Origin: Deinococcus actinosclerus
GTDB taxonomy: Bacteria > Deinococcota > Deinococci > Deinococcales > Deinococcaceae
Length of the DNA: 64,000 bases
Assembly (NCBI RefSeq): GCF_001507665.1
Contig: NZ_CP013910.1
Location: forward strand, 619,501-683,500
Reading direction: 5' to 3'
Shown: piece by piece, positions 1-9,112 of the stretch
Layout of the letters: each line of letters begins with the position of its first letter
Numbering within the stretch: position 1 is the first letter of the stretch
Notes under the pieces: model-generated
The model's input: the letters and a program-made list of their open reading frames with translations, nothing else
Database searches by the model: none
Told to the model about the DNA's origin: nothing
Made by a program: the position numbers and the translations under genes

Positions 1-48
1 CAGCCCGATCACGCCGATATCTGCCGTTCCCTGCACGTCCGAGGTCAT
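1..48 (-). CDS. gnd: Probable 6-phosphogluconate dehydrogenase, N-terminus only (runs off left edge)
   Basis: Only the first 16 codons lie in the window, reading leftward from an ATG at 48 as MTSDVQGTADIGVIGL. The DIGVIGL stretch is the first strand and glycine turn of a Rossmann fold. The pattern with a short polar leader is typical of 6-phosphogluconate dehydrogenase, the NADP-dependent oxidative decarboxylase of the pentose phosphate pathway. Other beta-hydroxyacid dehydrogenases start similarly, so the family is fairly safe but the exact enzyme is an inference. A TACACT box 6 nt upstream of the ATG supports this start. Confidence 0.5.
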   Translation of the reverse strand, partial: MTSDVQGTADIGVIGL

Positions 49-54
49 GCCGGA

Positions 55-60
55 AGTGTA
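55..60 (-). promoter_or_regulatory. -10 box of a leaderless promoter for the partial gnd gene
   Basis: TACACT read on the minus strand ends 6 nt before the ATG at 48, leaving no room for an untranslated leader. No -35 box is obvious. Confidence 0.5.
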
Positions 61-178
61 CGGCGGACACCAAGGGGTTCATGAGGCCGCTGTCCGCACA
101 GCCCCGCCCCTCCAGGCCCCCGCACCCGGCGCCCGGCTCACCCTTCGCGGAGCGGGGTGCGCTAGCCTCCCGGCACCC

Positions 179-1768
179 ATGTCCCGCCCCCCGCTGCGCG
201 CCCTGCTCCTGCCCCTCCTGCTGGGCGTTCCCGTCCCCGCTGCGGCCCAGAGTGCCGGCCAGAACCCCGCCCCTGCCGCCGCCCCAGCCCCTCTGGCCGC
301 CCCGGCCCCCGCACCCGGCGAGGCGGCGCCCCAGCCCGGCGCGGCGCTGCGGGGCCTGTGGATCGACGCCTTCGGCCCCGGCCTGAAGACCCCGGCGCAG
401 GTCAGGCAGACCGTGCAGGACGCCGCGCGCCTCGGCGTGAACACCCTGTTCGTGCAGGCCATCCGCCGCGCCGACTGCCTGTGCCTGAAGGCCAGCGTGC
501 CCGCCATCAGCGACGCCGACCTGGCCCCCGGCTTCGACCCGCTGGAGGCCATCACGGCCCAGGCGCACGCGCGCGGCATGCGGGTCATCGCGTGGCTCAG
601 CGTGACCGGCGTGGCGAACACCACCGTCCCCAACACCAGCCCGGAGCACCTCATGCGCGCCCACGGACCCGACGCGGGCCGCGCGTCCTGGCTGGCCCGC
701 CGCCCCGACGGCAGCTGGCTGGAAGGCCGGGACGCCTGGCTGGACGCCGCCATTCCCGACGCCGCCGAGTACATGACCCAGGCCGCCGTGAGCCTCGTGC
801 GGAACTACCCCGTGGACGGCATCCAGCTCGACCGCATCCGCTACCCGGACGGCGGCGCGTGGGGCTACGACCCCAAGGTGCTCGCCCGCTACCGCGCCGA
901 GAGCGGCCGTCCCGGCACGCCCGCGCCCACGGACCCCGCCTGGCAGGACTGGAAACGCGAGCAGATCACCAACCTCGTGCGGCGCATCGCGCTGGAGGTC
1001 AAGGCGGTGCGCCCGGACGCCTGGATCAGCGCCGCCACCATCACCTACAACGACGCGCCCGCCGACCTGAGCGGCTTTCGCAAGACCCGCACGTACACCG
1101 ACGTGATGCAGGACTGGCCCACCTGGATGCAGACCGGCCTGCTCGACCTGAACGTCCTGATGAACTACAAGCGCGACGCCGCCCCGCCTCAGGGCGCGTG
1201 GTTCGACCGCTGGAACGCGTTCGCGCAGCTCGTGCAGACCCGTACCGACGGGCAGCGCGTGGCGCTCGCCTCGGGCACCGCCATGTACCTCAACGCCCCG
1301 AAGGTCACCGCCGCGCAGGCCGCCCGCAGCGTCAGAGCGGGCCTGGGCTGGGTCGGGTACTCGTACCGCACCCCCACCGCCGACGTGTACGGCCAGCGGC
1401 AGGACACGCCCGCCGGACTGAGCGCCGTGCAGGCCGTCCTGACCGCCCCCGGCGCGGTCCTGAACACCCCGCGCCCCTGGACGGAGACGCCCGTCACCAC
1501 GCGCGGCCTGCTGGGCCGCGTGACCGGCGCGGAGGTCCCGGGCGGCCGCACCGTGCAGGTCATCCGCGACGACCGCGTGATCGCGCAGGCGCAGACCGAC
1601 GCGCTGGGCTACTACGGCTTCGCCACCCTGACCCCCGGCCCGGTCGAGGTGCGCGTCAGCGGGCAGCGCTGGCTCGACCGCGTGCCCGAACGCGGCGTGG
1701 TGCGCCTGCCGGACCTGCTCGTGCGCTCAGTGCAGATCATCCCCAGCCTGCCGCCCGCCAAACCCTGA
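179..1768 (+). CDS. Secreted GHL10-type glycoside hydrolase-like protein
   Basis: The product has 529 residues. It starts with a signal peptide (MSRPPLRALLLPLLLG, cleavage probably after AAAQ) and a Pro/Ala-rich linker to about residue 55. A TIM-barrel domain follows with the features of glycosyl hydrolase-like 10 (PF02638): LRGLWIDAF at its start, then a GIQLDRIRYP motif and a LNVLMNYK strand. The last 90 or so residues look like a small beta-sandwich, RGLLGRVTGAEVPGG onward. It should act outside the cytoplasm on a polysaccharide or cell-wall glycan; the substrate is unknown. An upstream in-frame ATG at 47 is rejected because the signal peptide starts at 179. A TAGCCT box at 163-168 is 10 nt away, a little far for a leaderless start. 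Confidence 0.8.
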   Translation: MSRPPLRALLLPLLLGVPVPAAAQSAGQNPAPAAAPAPLAAPAPAPGEAAPQPGAALRGLWIDAFGPGLKTPAQVRQTVQDAARLGVNTLFVQAIRRADCLCLKASVPAISDADLAPGFDPLEAITAQAHARGMRVIAWLSVTGVANTTVPNTSPEHLMRAHGPDAGRASWLARRPDGSWLEGRDAWLDAAIPDAAEYMTQAAVSLVRNYPVDGIQLDRIRYPDGGAWGYDPKVLARYRAESGRPGTPAPTDPAWQDWKREQITNLVRRIALEVKAVRPDAWISAATITYNDAPADLSGFRKTRTYTDVMQDWPTWMQTGLLDLNVLMNYKRDAAPPQGAWFDRWNAFAQLVQTRTDGQRVALASGTAMYLNAPKVTAAQAARSVRAGLGWVGYSYRTPTADVYGQRQDTPAGLSAVQAVLTAPGAVLNTPRPWTETPVTTRGLLGRVTGAEVPGGRTVQVIRDDRVIAQAQTDALGYYGFATLTPGPVEVRVSGQRWLDRVPERGVVRLPDLLVRSVQIIPSLPPAKP

Positions 1769-1858
1769 CGCCCACCAAACCCTGACGCCAGTGCGCCGCA
1801 GCCCACTGTCAGGTCCCGATGTCCGGGGCAGACGAACGGCCCGGCCCCCCGCGCCGGG

Positions 1859-1864
1859 TACACT
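1859..1864 (+). promoter_or_regulatory. -10 box of a leaderless promoter (flavin reductase gene)
   Basis: TACACT ends 6 nt before the ATG at 1871, and no Shine-Dalgarno sequence precedes that ATG. Confidence 0.5.
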
Positions 1865-1870
1865 CCCGGC

Positions 1871-2347
1871 ATGACCGACACCGGCCTCTCCCCGCAGGAA
1901 TTCCGTCAGACGCTGGGCCGCTTCGCGAGCGGCGTGACCATCATCACCGCCAGGGGTGACCAGAGGCGCGGCATGACCGCCAGCGCCTTCGTGTCCGTCA
2001 GCCTCCAGCCGCCCCTGATCCTCGTCAGCGTGGACACGCGCGCCCACATGCACGCCCTGCTGCTCCAGGACGACGTCACGCACTTCGGCGTGAACGTCCT
2101 GTCCGCCACGCAGCGCCACCTCAGCGACCACTTCGCGGGCCGCCCCGGCCCCGAGGATCAGGTGCCGTGGTTCGAGCACGAGGGCCTGCCGCTGATCGGC
2201 GGCAGCGTCGCGCAGCTCGTGTGCCGCAAGGACCGCGTCATCGAGGCCGGCGACCACACGCTGTTCCTGGGTTTCGTCGAGTACAGCCGCTACACCGACG
2301 ACGACCCGCTGGTGTACTTCCGCGGCCAGTACCACGAACTGGGGTAA
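1871..2347 (+). CDS. Flavin reductase domain protein (NAD(P)H:FMN oxidoreductase type)
   Basis: The 158-residue protein has the whole flavin reductase-like fold (PF01613). It opens with FRQTLGRFASGVTIIT and continues with GMTASAFVSVSLQPPLILVSV, the FMN phosphate-binding region, and ends with VYFRGQYHELG, the usual C-terminal element. Such proteins supply reduced FMN to two-component monooxygenases or act as stand-alone reductases. No partner monooxygenase is adjacent, so the electron acceptor is unknown. The protein should be cytoplasmic and dimeric by family. Confidence 0.88.
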   Translation: MTDTGLSPQEFRQTLGRFASGVTIITARGDQRRGMTASAFVSVSLQPPLILVSVDTRAHMHALLLQDDVTHFGVNVLSATQRHLSDHFAGRPGPEDQVPWFEHEGLPLIGGSVAQLVCRKDRVIEAGDHTLFLGFVEYSRYTDDDPLVYFRGQYHELG

Positions 2348-2400
2348 CACGAACCGGGGTCAGCGGCCAGGGTGCACACCGACGGCCCGGGCCCGCCGCC

Positions 2401-2406
2401 CATAAT
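2401..2406 (+). promoter_or_regulatory. -10 box setting a GTG start
   Basis: CATAAT ends 6 nt before the GTG at 2413. It decides the start of the small membrane protein, because no ATG lies in frame near the first hydrophobic segment. Confidence 0.45.
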
Positions 2407-2412
2407 GGCCCC

Positions 2413-2685
2413 GTGCCCCCCTACGCGCTGCAACTGCTGATCGCGCTCGTGCTCGTCGGCGTCACCCGCCTCGCCGCGTACCCGCTGACCGTGGGGGGCG
2501 GCATGGTGGACGCCCTGGACGCCGTGCTGATGATGCTGGCCCTCGTGAACCTGCGCCTCGCCTGGACGGGCGCGAACGCCTCGGGCGGCGGGCGCGCCCC
2601 GGCATGGTTCGTGGTCGCGGGCCTCGTCACGGCGGGCCTGATCACCCTGGCGATGGTCGCGGCCCTCACGCCCCGCCCGGCCTGA
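2413..2685 (+). CDS. Small membrane protein of unknown function
   Basis: The product has 90 residues with three predicted membrane segments: ALQLLIALVLVGVTRLAAY near the N-terminus, a middle one around MVDALDAVLMMLALVNLRLAW, and WFVVAGLVTAGLITLAMVAAL at the end. The family is not recognised. The GTG start is chosen because it follows a -10-like box by 6 nt and puts the first helix at the N-terminus. It lies between the flavin reductase and phosphoesterase genes, each with its own promoter box, so it is probably a separate transcript. Confidence 0.6.
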   Translation: MPPYALQLLIALVLVGVTRLAAYPLTVGGGMVDALDAVLMMLALVNLRLAWTGANASGGGRAPAWFVVAGLVTAGLITLAMVAALTPRPA

Positions 2686-2743
2686 CCCGGAATCCGTCTG
2701 AGACGCCTGCCGGATTTGCGCGGGGCCAGCGCCGGGGCTGGGC

Positions 2744-2749
2744 TAGACT
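2744..2749 (+). promoter_or_regulatory. -10 box of a leaderless promoter (phosphoesterase gene)
   Basis: TAGACT ends 7 nt before the ATG at 2757. Confidence 0.5.
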
Positions 2750-2756
2750 CCGGGGC

Positions 2757-3491
2757 ATGATTCGCCTCGCCATTCTCGCGGACCTGCACGCCAACCTGGC
2801 GGCCACCCTCGCGGTCCACGCAGACATTCAGCGGCGCGGCCTGACGGACATCTGGGTGCTGGGCGACCTGGTCGGCAAGGGACCACGCCCGCGTGAAGTG
2901 CTGGACTGGACGCAGGCGCACGCCACCCGCGTCATCCAGGGCAACTGGGACGCCCGCGTCGCCGGCGCCACGCACCGCCCGCAGGACCTCTGGCCGCGCA
3001 GCAAACTCAGCCCCGAAGGGCTCGCGTACCTCGGCGCCCTCCCGTACGGCATCGAGGAGCAGTTCGGCGGCGCGTGGTGGCGTTTCGTGCACGCCAGCAG
3101 CCGCGGGCTCTTTCACCGCCTGTATCCGCACAGCAGCCTGCACGATCAGCTCGAGGCCTTCGCGCCCAACCCGCAGTTCGGCCTGAAAGCCCACGCGGAC
3201 GCGCTGGTCTACGCCGACATGCACGAGGCGCTGATGCTGGACGTCGAGGGCCGACCCCTGATCAACTGCGGCAGCGTCGGCAACCCGCTGGACTCCACCC
3301 TGCCGTGCTACCTGGTGCTGGAATTCGACCCGCACGGCCCGTCGCACAGCGCCACGTACGTCCGCCTGACGTACGACCGCGACGAGGAGATCAGCGCCGC
3401 CGAGGCGAGCGGCATGCCCTTTACCCGTGAGTACGTCGCGGAACTCCTGACCGGCGCGTACCAGAAACGCCGCGCCCGCACCGGCGAGTAG
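2757..3491 (+). CDS. Calcineurin-like metallophosphoesterase
   Basis: The 244-residue protein carries the metallophosphoesterase motifs in order: LADLHAN (D-x-H) near residue 10, LGDLVGKG (GD-x-x-G) near 38, GNWD (GN-x-D) near 63, and later VHASSR and INCGSVGNP. It belongs to the YfcE/MJ0936-like group, which are phosphodiesterases of uncertain natural substrate with two metal ions at the active site. The ATG at 2757 places the first metal motif at the normal distance from the N-terminus. The next gene begins 4 nt after its stop, so the two are probably co-transcribed. Confidence 0.87.
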   Translation: MIRLAILADLHANLAATLAVHADIQRRGLTDIWVLGDLVGKGPRPREVLDWTQAHATRVIQGNWDARVAGATHRPQDLWPRSKLSPEGLAYLGALPYGIEEQFGGAWWRFVHASSRGLFHRLYPHSSLHDQLEAFAPNPQFGLKAHADALVYADMHEALMLDVEGRPLINCGSVGNPLDSTLPCYLVLEFDPHGPSHSATYVRLTYDRDEEISAAEASGMPFTREYVAELLTGAYQKRRARTGE

Positions 3492-3495
3492 TGGC

Positions 3496-4443
3496 GTGCG
3501 GCCCCTGTTCGAGTTCCAGCTTCAGGACCTCGGGGTCGTGCGGGACGGCTGGGAGCAGTCGATCTGGTATCCGGAGTCGCGCGTCGAGACGCTGCTGCAT
3601 GAGGTGGGTTGGGGAACCTACCACCTGAACACGCCGGGCGGCGTATTCCCCGAAGTGGATGCCGCGTACCGTGCCGCCTTCGTGCAGGGCCAGTGGGAAG
3701 CGCGAGGTCGGGCCGCCGCGCTGTCGGCACTTGGAGGACAGCCTCACGACGATCCAGCCGACGATCCGGCGGTGCTGGAAGTCCGCTGGAAACAGTATTT
3801 CGAACGCCTCATGTCGCAGCACAGCGTGCGGGACTTCGCCGAGGAGTTGGGCGGCGCGGCGGGCCTGATCCTGAGGCACCTGCCCGCCCCGCTGGAGGAC
3901 TGGATCGCCTCGGGCTGCTGGGCGCGCTGGATGGCGAACCTGCGGCGGCAGGTCGAGGCGACTGGAGAGGTTCGCCCGGCAGAGCGGCAGGCCAGGAAGC
4001 AGCTGATCGAGGAGCTGGACTGGCGGGTCGAACCGGCCCGAGTCGAGATCGGATACGCGCGTGACAACGTGTGCACGACTTTCTACGTGCGCTTCCGGCC
4101 CGTGGGGACCGACGTGCTGGTCTCGTGGCATCCCCCGGATGAACCGGACGACGATTCGTGGCGGTACTGGCGGCCACACACCGGACAGCTGATCCTGCCT
4201 GCCGACGAGTTCCACGCGCAGGTGCGGGCCTTTCGGGACGCGGTGCGGCTGGAGATGGGGGCGCGCCTGCTGACCCTGGCCGGGCAGGGGGCCGCGACGT
4301 TCAGCGAGGCGGCCCTCGGGAAGCACCTGCTGAACCGCGACCTCGGGCCGGTCAAGGTGGCCGCGCCACTGGAACCGGCCGCCGTGCTGGCCCGCGTCCG
4401 CTGGATGGAAGCCGCCTTCGGGGTGCGCGTCGAGGACTGCTGA
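3496..4443 (+). CDS. Hypothetical protein, co-transcribed with the phosphoesterase
   Basis: The 315-residue protein starts at a GTG 4 nt after the stop of the phosphoesterase gene. It is soluble, acidic and rich in Trp and Arg, with no signal peptide or membrane segment. The opening ([15 protein letters not shown]) and a [17 protein letters not shown] segment in the middle are distinctive, but I cannot assign a family. The weak likeness of the opening to DUF5984-type proteins is only a suggestion. Codon use is somewhat less GC-biased than its neighbours, which may mean a more recent arrival. Confidence 0.7.
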   Translation: MRPLFEFQLQDLGVVRDGWEQSIWYPESRVETLLHEVGWGTYHLNTPGGVFPEVDAAYRAAFVQGQWEARGRAAALSALGGQPHDDPADDPAVLEVRWKQYFERLMSQHSVRDFAEELGGAAGLILRHLPAPLEDWIASGCWARWMANLRRQVEATGEVRPAERQARKQLIEELDWRVEPARVEIGYARDNVCTTFYVRFRPVGTDVLVSWHPPDEPDDDSWRYWRPHTGQLILPADEFHAQVRAFRDAVRLEMGARLLTLAGQGAATFSEAALGKHLLNRDLGPVKVAAPLEPAAVLARVRWMEAAFGVRVEDC

Positions 4444-4497
4444 CGGGACAGAGGGAGGGTCGCCCTGAGCGGTCGTCATGCCCTCACGTTCAGCCTT

Positions 4498-4503
4498 TAT
4501 CCT
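4498..4503 (+). promoter_or_regulatory. -10 box of a leaderless promoter (dacB-like gene)
   Basis: TATCCT ends 7 nt before the ATG at 4511 and favours that start over the in-frame ATG at 4478. Confidence 0.45.
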
Positions 4504-4510
4504 GGGCCGC

Positions 4511-5896
4511 ATGCGCCGCGCTTTCCTGACTGCCGCCCTGCTGGGTCTGACCGGGGCGGCGCAGGTGGCCGCGCCCGCCGCGGGGAGCGCAGGGACGCTG
4601 CACCTGTCGCGCGAGCCGGGCCTGAGCGCGGGGGTGCGCGCGGCCCTGCGGGGACTGCCGGGGGACGTGGAGACGGTGGTGCTCGTGCAGGATCTGCGGA
4701 CGCGGGCGGTGCTGGAGGCGCGGCAGCCGGACCGGGCGCTCATTCCGGCGAGCACCACGAAACTGGTGACGGCCGCCAGCGTGCTGGATGAGCGGGGCGG
4801 CGCGGGCGGCTGGTGGAGTGCCGAGCTGACCGTCCCGGCCGCGCAGGCGGGCCGCGCCTCGGTGAAGGCGGTGACGCTGCGCGGTAGTGGCGATCCCACC
4901 CTGAGTGTCGTGGAGGGCGGGTATAGCCTGCGGGCGCTGGCGCGCCAGGCGTACGCGCGGGGCCTGCGTGAAGTGGGCGAGGTGCGCGTGGACGACCTGG
5001 GCTTCGACTCGGCGGCGTGGGAGGTGCCGCTGGGCGCACCCATGACGGCGCTGCGGCTCGCGGAGTGGCACGACGATCCGCCCGCGTCGGCGCAGGCGGC
5101 GCGGGAGCGGCTGGGCGCGGCGCTGACGGCGCAGCTGCGCGCGGCGGGCGTGCGGGTCACGCGGGACTCGCCAGCGCGCGCGGCCCCCTGGCAGGCGTGG
5201 GTGCCGCCCGCCCGGACGGACGAGCGGGGCCGGGCGCTGCCGCCCGAGCCGGTTACGCCCGTGGCGGCCCGCCCGGAGCAGGGGATCGCCAGTGTGCGCA
5301 GCGCCTCGCCGTTCCGGGTGCTGGCGGCCACGCTGCGGCCCAGCGACAACCTGCGCGCCGAGGAGCTGCTGGGCACCCTGGCGCACGGCGCGAACGGCAC
5401 GCTGCGCGGGGCGCTGGCGCGCGAAAGGGCTTACCTGCGCCGCATCGGCGCGGACCTGAGCGAGGTGGAACTGCACGACGGCAGCGGCCTGAGCCGCGAC
5501 AACCGCCTGAGTCCGCGCGTCCTCGTGGCCGTGCTGCGCGAGCAATTCGACCTGCCCGCACCCCTGCCGGGGAAGGCGGGTCTGCCGGAGGCGCTGTACC
5601 GGGCGCGCGGCAACGCGTTCGCCGAGGCCCTCCCACAGGCCGGCACGGGCGAGAACGTCCCGGAGCACGACGGGCGCGGCGGGACGATGGCGCTGCGGCT
5701 GCGCGGCGCGGGCCTGGACGTGCGCGCCAAGACCGGCACGCTGCCCGGCGTGAGTGCCCTGGCCGGGTACGTCACGGGCCGCAGCGGGCACGTGCTGGCC
5801 TTCGCGGTGATCATGAACGGCCCGGAATCCAGCCCGATCCTGACCCTGCGCGCCGTGCAGGACGACGTGGTGCGCGCGGTCGCGGCGGCGCACTGA
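4511..5896 (+). CDS. dacB: D-alanyl-D-alanine carboxypeptidase/endopeptidase (PBP4, S13 family)
   Basis: The 461-residue protein has an N-terminal signal peptide ([18 protein letters not shown]) and the three penicillin-binding motifs of peptidase S13: S81-T-T-K84 with the nucleophile Ser81, S278-D-N280, and K407-T-G409. It should trim or cleave peptidoglycan stem peptides outside the membrane. The insert typical of class C low-molecular-mass PBPs lies between the first and second motifs, and the length suits the family. The ATG at 4511 is preferred because it starts the signal peptide and has a -10 box at the usual spacing. Confidence 0.9.
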   Translation: MRRAFLTAALLGLTGAAQVAAPAAGSAGTLHLSREPGLSAGVRAALRGLPGDVETVVLVQDLRTRAVLEARQPDRALIPASTTKLVTAASVLDERGGAGGWWSAELTVPAAQAGRASVKAVTLRGSGDPTLSVVEGGYSLRALARQAYARGLREVGEVRVDDLGFDSAAWEVPLGAPMTALRLAEWHDDPPASAQAARERLGAALTAQLRAAGVRVTRDSPARAAPWQAWVPPARTDERGRALPPEPVTPVAARPEQGIASVRSASPFRVLAATLRPSDNLRAEELLGTLAHGANGTLRGALARERAYLRRIGADLSEVELHDGSGLSRDNRLSPRVLVAVLREQFDLPAPLPGKAGLPEALYRARGNAFAEALPQAGTGENVPEHDGRGGTMALRLRGAGLDVRAKTGTLPGVSALAGYVTGRSGHVLAFAVIMNGPESSPILTLRAVQDDVVRAVAAAH

Positions 5897-5966
5897 CCCC
5901 GGGCCCCCCACTGGCGGGGTGCGGCGCGGTCGGGCGAGGTTCATGCAGGGGTCGAGCGGCATCCCA

Positions 5967-5972
5967 TACACT
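5967..5972 (+). promoter_or_regulatory. -10 box setting a GTG start (rdgB)
   Basis: TACACT ends 7 nt before the GTG at 5980 and 25 nt before the ATG at 5998, so it favours the GTG. Confidence 0.45.
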
Positions 5973-5979
5973 GCGGGGC

Positions 5980-6597
5980 GTGACGACTGAAGCGGGCATG
6001 AATGTGGTGGTGGCGACCAGCAACGCCGGGAAGATCCGGGAGATCGAGGAGGCCATGCAGGGCCTGGGCTGGACGCTCAGCCCGCTGGGCAGCCTGCCCC
6101 TGCCGGAGGAGACCGGCACCACCTACGAGGAGAACGCGGCCCTGAAGGCCTGCGCGGCCGCCGTCATGCTGGGCCGCCCCGCACTGGCGGACGACAGCGG
6201 CATCGAGGTCGAGGCGCTGGGTGGCGAGCCCGGCGTGTACTCCGCCCGCTACGGCAACCGCGACAGCGACGTGGAACGCAACGTGTACCTGCTGGAGAAA
6301 CTGCGCGGTCAGACCAACCGCCGCGCGAAATTCGTGTCCGTCGTGATCCTGGCGTACCCGGACGGGCACCTGGAAACCTACCGGGGCGAGCTGCCCGGTA
6401 CGCTGCTGGAAGGGCCACGCGGCGCGAACGGCTTCGGGTACGACCCGCTGTTCGTCCCGGACGGCGAGACCCGCACCCTGGCGGAGATGACGGTGCCGGA
6501 AAAGCGTGCGGTCAGCCACCGGGGCCGGGCCCTGGCGGCGCTGCGTGACGCGCACCGGGGCGGCCCGCCCGCGCGGGAGACCACCCCGGGCGTCTGA
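5980..6597 (+). CDS. rdgB: dITP/XTP pyrophosphatase (RdgB/HAM1)
   Basis: The 205-residue protein is a full-length Ham1 family enzyme that hydrolyses dITP, ITP and XTP to monophosphates, keeping deaminated purines out of DNA and RNA. The substrate motif ATSNAGKIREI lies near the N-terminus, ALADDSGIEVEALGGEPGVY in the middle carries the catalytic Asp pair, and NGFGYDPLF and KRAVSHRGRAL close the active site. The GTG at 5980 is used because of the promoter box; the ATG at 5998 would remove only six residues and is the alternative. Confidence 0.92.
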   Translation: MTTEAGMNVVVATSNAGKIREIEEAMQGLGWTLSPLGSLPLPEETGTTYEENAALKACAAAVMLGRPALADDSGIEVEALGGEPGVYSARYGNRDSDVERNVYLLEKLRGQTNRRAKFVSVVILAYPDGHLETYRGELPGTLLEGPRGANGFGYDPLFVPDGETRTLAEMTVPEKRAVSHRGRALAALRDAHRGGPPARETTPGV

Positions 6598-6720
6598 CCG
6601 GCGCGGGGACGCGGGGCCACCTCTGACCGGGCTGGCCCCGCGTTCATGCTTCCCTGACAGCCTGTGCAGCCTTCCTTCACCCTGGGCGCTGCGTTCCAGT
6701 CGTGCCCCGGCCGCGCTCCG

Positions 6721-6726
6721 TACCGT
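6721..6726 (+). promoter_or_regulatory. -10 box of a leaderless promoter (DUF1440-like gene)
   Basis: TACCGT ends 6 nt before the ATG at 6733. Confidence 0.4.
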
Positions 6727-6732
6727 GGGGGC

Positions 6733-7272
6733 ATGAGTGCATACCGGAGTGTGGTGGCGGGACTGATCGGGGGCGCCGTGGGCACCCTGGCGATGGGGCA
6801 GTACTGGACGCGGGTGGCGCCGCTGCTGCAGGGGGACAGCGGTAGCGGTGGGGGCAGTGAGCAGCCGAAGAAGGACGAGCATTCCATCTCGGTCATCGGG
6901 CAGCAGCACCAGCCCGGCGAGAGCAGCACCGCCGCGATCGGCCGGGTCGCGTACGAGAAGGCCGAGGGGCACGCCCCGGGCAAGCAGACCCGCGCGGCGC
7001 TCAGCGAGGCGGTGCACTGGGGCATGGGCGTGGGCAGCGGCGCGCTGTACGGCGCCCTGGCGGGCCGGGGTAACCCCGTCAAGGGCGCGGCGTTCGGCGT
7101 GGGTCTATGGGCGTTGGTGGACGAGGGGATCGTGCCGCTGCTGGGTCTTCAGGACGGCCCGGCCGGCACGCCCGCCAGGGGCCACGCGAACCGTCTGGGC
7201 GCGCACCTGACGTACGGGCTGGCGCTGGGCGTGACGGCGCTGCTGCTGGGCGCGCTGCTGCCCGAGGACTGA
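6733..7272 (+). CDS. DUF1440/YagU-like membrane protein
   Basis: The 179-residue protein has a helix at residues 3-20 (SVVAGLIGGAVGTLAMGQYW), a polar Gly/Ser-rich and charged stretch at about 35-85, and three further hydrophobic segments: GMGVGSGALYGALAG, AFGVGLWALVDEGIVPLLGL and LTYGLALGVTALLLGALL. The arrangement and the motifs EAVHWGMGVGSGALYG and HLTYGLALG resemble DUF1440 family inner-membrane proteins. Their biochemical role is unknown. It ends 66 nt before the convergent SufE gene, with a shared terminator between. Confidence 0.65.
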   Translation: MSAYRSVVAGLIGGAVGTLAMGQYWTRVAPLLQGDSGSGGGSEQPKKDEHSISVIGQQHQPGESSTAAIGRVAYEKAEGHAPGKQTRAALSEAVHWGMGVGSGALYGALAGRGNPVKGAAFGVGLWALVDEGIVPLLGLQDGPAGTPARGHANRLGAHLTYGLALGVTALLLGALLPED

Positions 7273-7286
7273 GCCGGGAAGAACGG

Positions 7287-7325
7287 AAGCGGGCCGCCCC
7301 CCGGACAGGGGAGAGCGGCCCGTTT
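7287..7325. terminator. Bidirectional terminator between the DUF1440-like gene and sufE
   Basis: An 11-bp stem (7287-7297 with 7315-7325, one G-T pair) encloses a 17-nt loop. TTT closes the plus-strand arm. It sits between two convergent genes. Confidence 0.65.
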
Positions 7326-7337
7326 CGCTGCGGGTGC

Positions 7338-7784
7338 TTACGCCCTGGCGTGGTCGCGCACGTCGTTCTTCAGGCGCATCAGGATGGCGCCCATGCCGCG
7401 CAGGCGCATGGGGGTGATGAGTTCGGTCAGGCCCATGTCCATGTAGAACTGGTCGGGGATGCTCAGGATCTCCTCGGGCTGCGCGCCGTCGAGCGCCTCG
7501 TGCAGGATGCCGGCGTAGCCGCGCACGGTGGGGGCTTCCTCGGGCACCTTGAAGTACAGGTGCATGCCGCCCTGCTCGTCCTGCTCGGTGACCAGGAAGA
7601 AGGGGCTGGTGCATTCGGGCACCGGCTGGAGGAACTCGGGGTGCTCGAGGTACTTCTCGGGCAGGCCGGGGAGTTTCTTGCTGTATTCCAGCAGGGCCTG
7701 GAGGCGCAGGGGTTTGGGGGCGCTGCGGAACATCGTGACGATGGTCTGGAGTTTGTCCGGCAGGGCGGGCGCGGCGTCGGTCAT
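7338..7784 (-). CDS. sufE: SufE-family sulfur acceptor protein
   Basis: The 148-residue protein matches the SufE fold. The active cysteine, Cys58 in VPECTSPFFLV, accepts persulfide sulfur from a SufS-type cysteine desulfurase for Fe-S cluster assembly. Other family marks are the LLEYSKKLPGLPEKY segment and the C-terminal GLTELITPMRLRGMGAILMRLKN helix region. It is divergent from a rhodanese-type sulfurtransferase gene across 138 nt, so two sulfur-transfer genes face away from one promoter region. The suf operon itself is not in the window. Confidence 0.85.
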   Translation of the reverse strand: MTDAAPALPDKLQTIVTMFRSAPKPLRLQALLEYSKKLPGLPEKYLEHPEFLQPVPECTSPFFLVTEQDEQGGMHLYFKVPEEAPTVRGYAGILHEALDGAQPEEILSIPDQFYMDMGLTELITPMRLRGMGAILMRLKNDVRDHARA

Positions 7785-7790
7785 GCGCGG

Positions 7791-7796
7791 AGTGTA
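7791..7796 (-). promoter_or_regulatory. -10 box of a leaderless promoter (sufE)
   Basis: TACACT on the minus strand ends 6 nt before the ATG at 7784. Confidence 0.5.
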
Positions 7797-7844
7797 GCGC
7801 CGCCCCCGGGGCGGGATTGGGTGGGCCTGTCCAGTTGACCACTT

Positions 7845-7874
7845 TTGTCAATAAGTCTGGGATCAGGGTACAAT
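7845..7874 (+). promoter_or_regulatory. Sigma-A-type promoter of the sulfurtransferase gene
   Basis: TTGTCA (7845-7850) and TACAAT (7869-7874) are separated by 18 nt. The start codon is 49 nt downstream behind an AGGAGG ribosome-binding site. This makes it a conventional leadered promoter, unlike most in the window. Confidence 0.65.
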
Positions 7875-7922
7875 CCTGGGGCACTCGGCAGTTCCCCCAC
7901 CACTCACAGGAGGCACCACACC

Positions 7923-8786
7923 ATGGACTACGCGAAAGACGTACTCGTCAGCACCGACTGGGTCGAACAGAACCTGAACACGCCCGGCATCCGCCTGATC
8001 GAAGTGGACGAGGACATCCTCCTCTACGACACCGGCCACGCCCCCGGCGCCGTGAAACTCGACTGGCAGGTCGACCTGTGGCACCCCGTCGAGCGCGACT
8101 TCATCACCCCCGACAAGGTCAGCGACCTGCTGGGCCGCCTGGGGATCAATGAGGGCGACACCATCGTCCTGTACGGTGACAAGAGCAACTGGTGGGCCGC
8201 GTACGCCTACTGGTTCCTGTCCTACAGCGGCGTCAAGAACCCCCTGAAACTCATGAACGGCGGCCGCCAGAAGTGGGTCGCGGAAGGCCGCCCCACCACC
8301 ACCGACGCCCCCAGCGTCGAGGCGACCAGCTACCCCGCCCTGACCCGCGACGACAGCCTGCGCGCCTACCGCGACGAGGTCAAGGCCCACCTGGAAAGCG
8401 TCAAGGGCGGCACCGGCGCGCTGGTGGACGTCCGCAGCCCTGACGAATTTTCAGGCAAGGTCACGCACATGCCCAACTACCCGCAGGAAGGCGTGCTGCG
8501 CGGCGGGCACATCCCCGGCGCGCGCAGCATCCCCTGGGCCAAGGCCACCAACGAGGACGGCACCTTCAAGTCGGCCGACGAACTCAAGGCCCTGTACGAG
8601 GGTGAGGGCGTCACCGCCGACAAGGACGTCATCGCGTACTGCCGCATCGCCGAACGCAGCAGCCACAGCTGGTTCGTGCTGCGCGAACTGCTCGGGTACC
8701 CCAAGGTGCGCAACTACGACGGCAGCTGGACCGAATGGGGCAACGCCGTGGGCCTGCCCATCGAGAAGAGCTACAGCGAGGCGTAA
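7923..8786 (+). CDS. Thiosulfate/3-mercaptopyruvate sulfurtransferase (tandem rhodanese)
   Basis: The 287-residue protein has two rhodanese domains. The N-terminal one is inactive and starts at [24 protein letters not shown]. The C-terminal one (about residue 150 on) has the active cysteine Cys240 in [14 protein letters not shown], close to the CRIGERSS loop of thiosulfate sulfurtransferases. It transfers sulfane sulfur to cyanide or to thiols and proteins. A strong ribosome-binding site (AGGAGG) precedes the ATG, and the conventional promoter suggests high expression. The SufE gene is divergent from it. Confidence 0.92.
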   Translation: MDYAKDVLVSTDWVEQNLNTPGIRLIEVDEDILLYDTGHAPGAVKLDWQVDLWHPVERDFITPDKVSDLLGRLGINEGDTIVLYGDKSNWWAAYAYWFLSYSGVKNPLKLMNGGRQKWVAEGRPTTTDAPSVEATSYPALTRDDSLRAYRDEVKAHLESVKGGTGALVDVRSPDEFSGKVTHMPNYPQEGVLRGGHIPGARSIPWAKATNEDGTFKSADELKALYEGEGVTADKDVIAYCRIAERSSHSWFVLRELLGYPKVRNYDGSWTEWGNAVGLPIEKSYSEA

Positions 8787-9112
8787 GCCCGCCCCACCCC
8801 GCACCCCCGGCCCCCGCAGGTCGGGGGTGTTGCCGTGCCGTCGCCGCGCAGGTCAGGAGTGGCCTGAGGCGACGTGGCAGGTCCAGGCTGGCTCTCGCCG
8901 CCGGGTATAAGGGCGCGACTTCGCTTGTGAAGAGATCGGCTGTTTTCCGGGGTCATCCTGAAGGCTGTCCCGGATCGGTGCGCACCGGCCCCCCTGTCGG
9001 GGGTATGCTGCGCTTCGTTTCACCAACTGATTCAGGTTCCACAGTAGCCGACCCGTCTGCCTGCCCCGCCCGCGCGGAGGCGTGCAGACCGCCACCCCCG
9101 GAGGAACACCCG
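8787..9112 (+). other. 326-nt intergenic region before the secreted hydrolase
   Basis: I see no gene here. It holds a GC stem-loop just after the sulfurtransferase stop, a perfect palindrome CGGTGCGCACCG near 8975, and a CCCCC/GGGGG stem directly followed by TATGCT at about 9004. The last could be a -10 box for the downstream hydrolase gene, with a leader of about 100 nt ending in a GGAGGAA ribosome-binding site. Confidence 0.4.
8802..8829 (+). terminator. Stem-loop terminator after the sulfurtransferase gene
   Basis: An 8-bp perfect stem (8802-8809 with 8822-8829) lies 15 nt after the stop codon. It lacks a T-run, so termination is inferred from position. Confidence 0.45.
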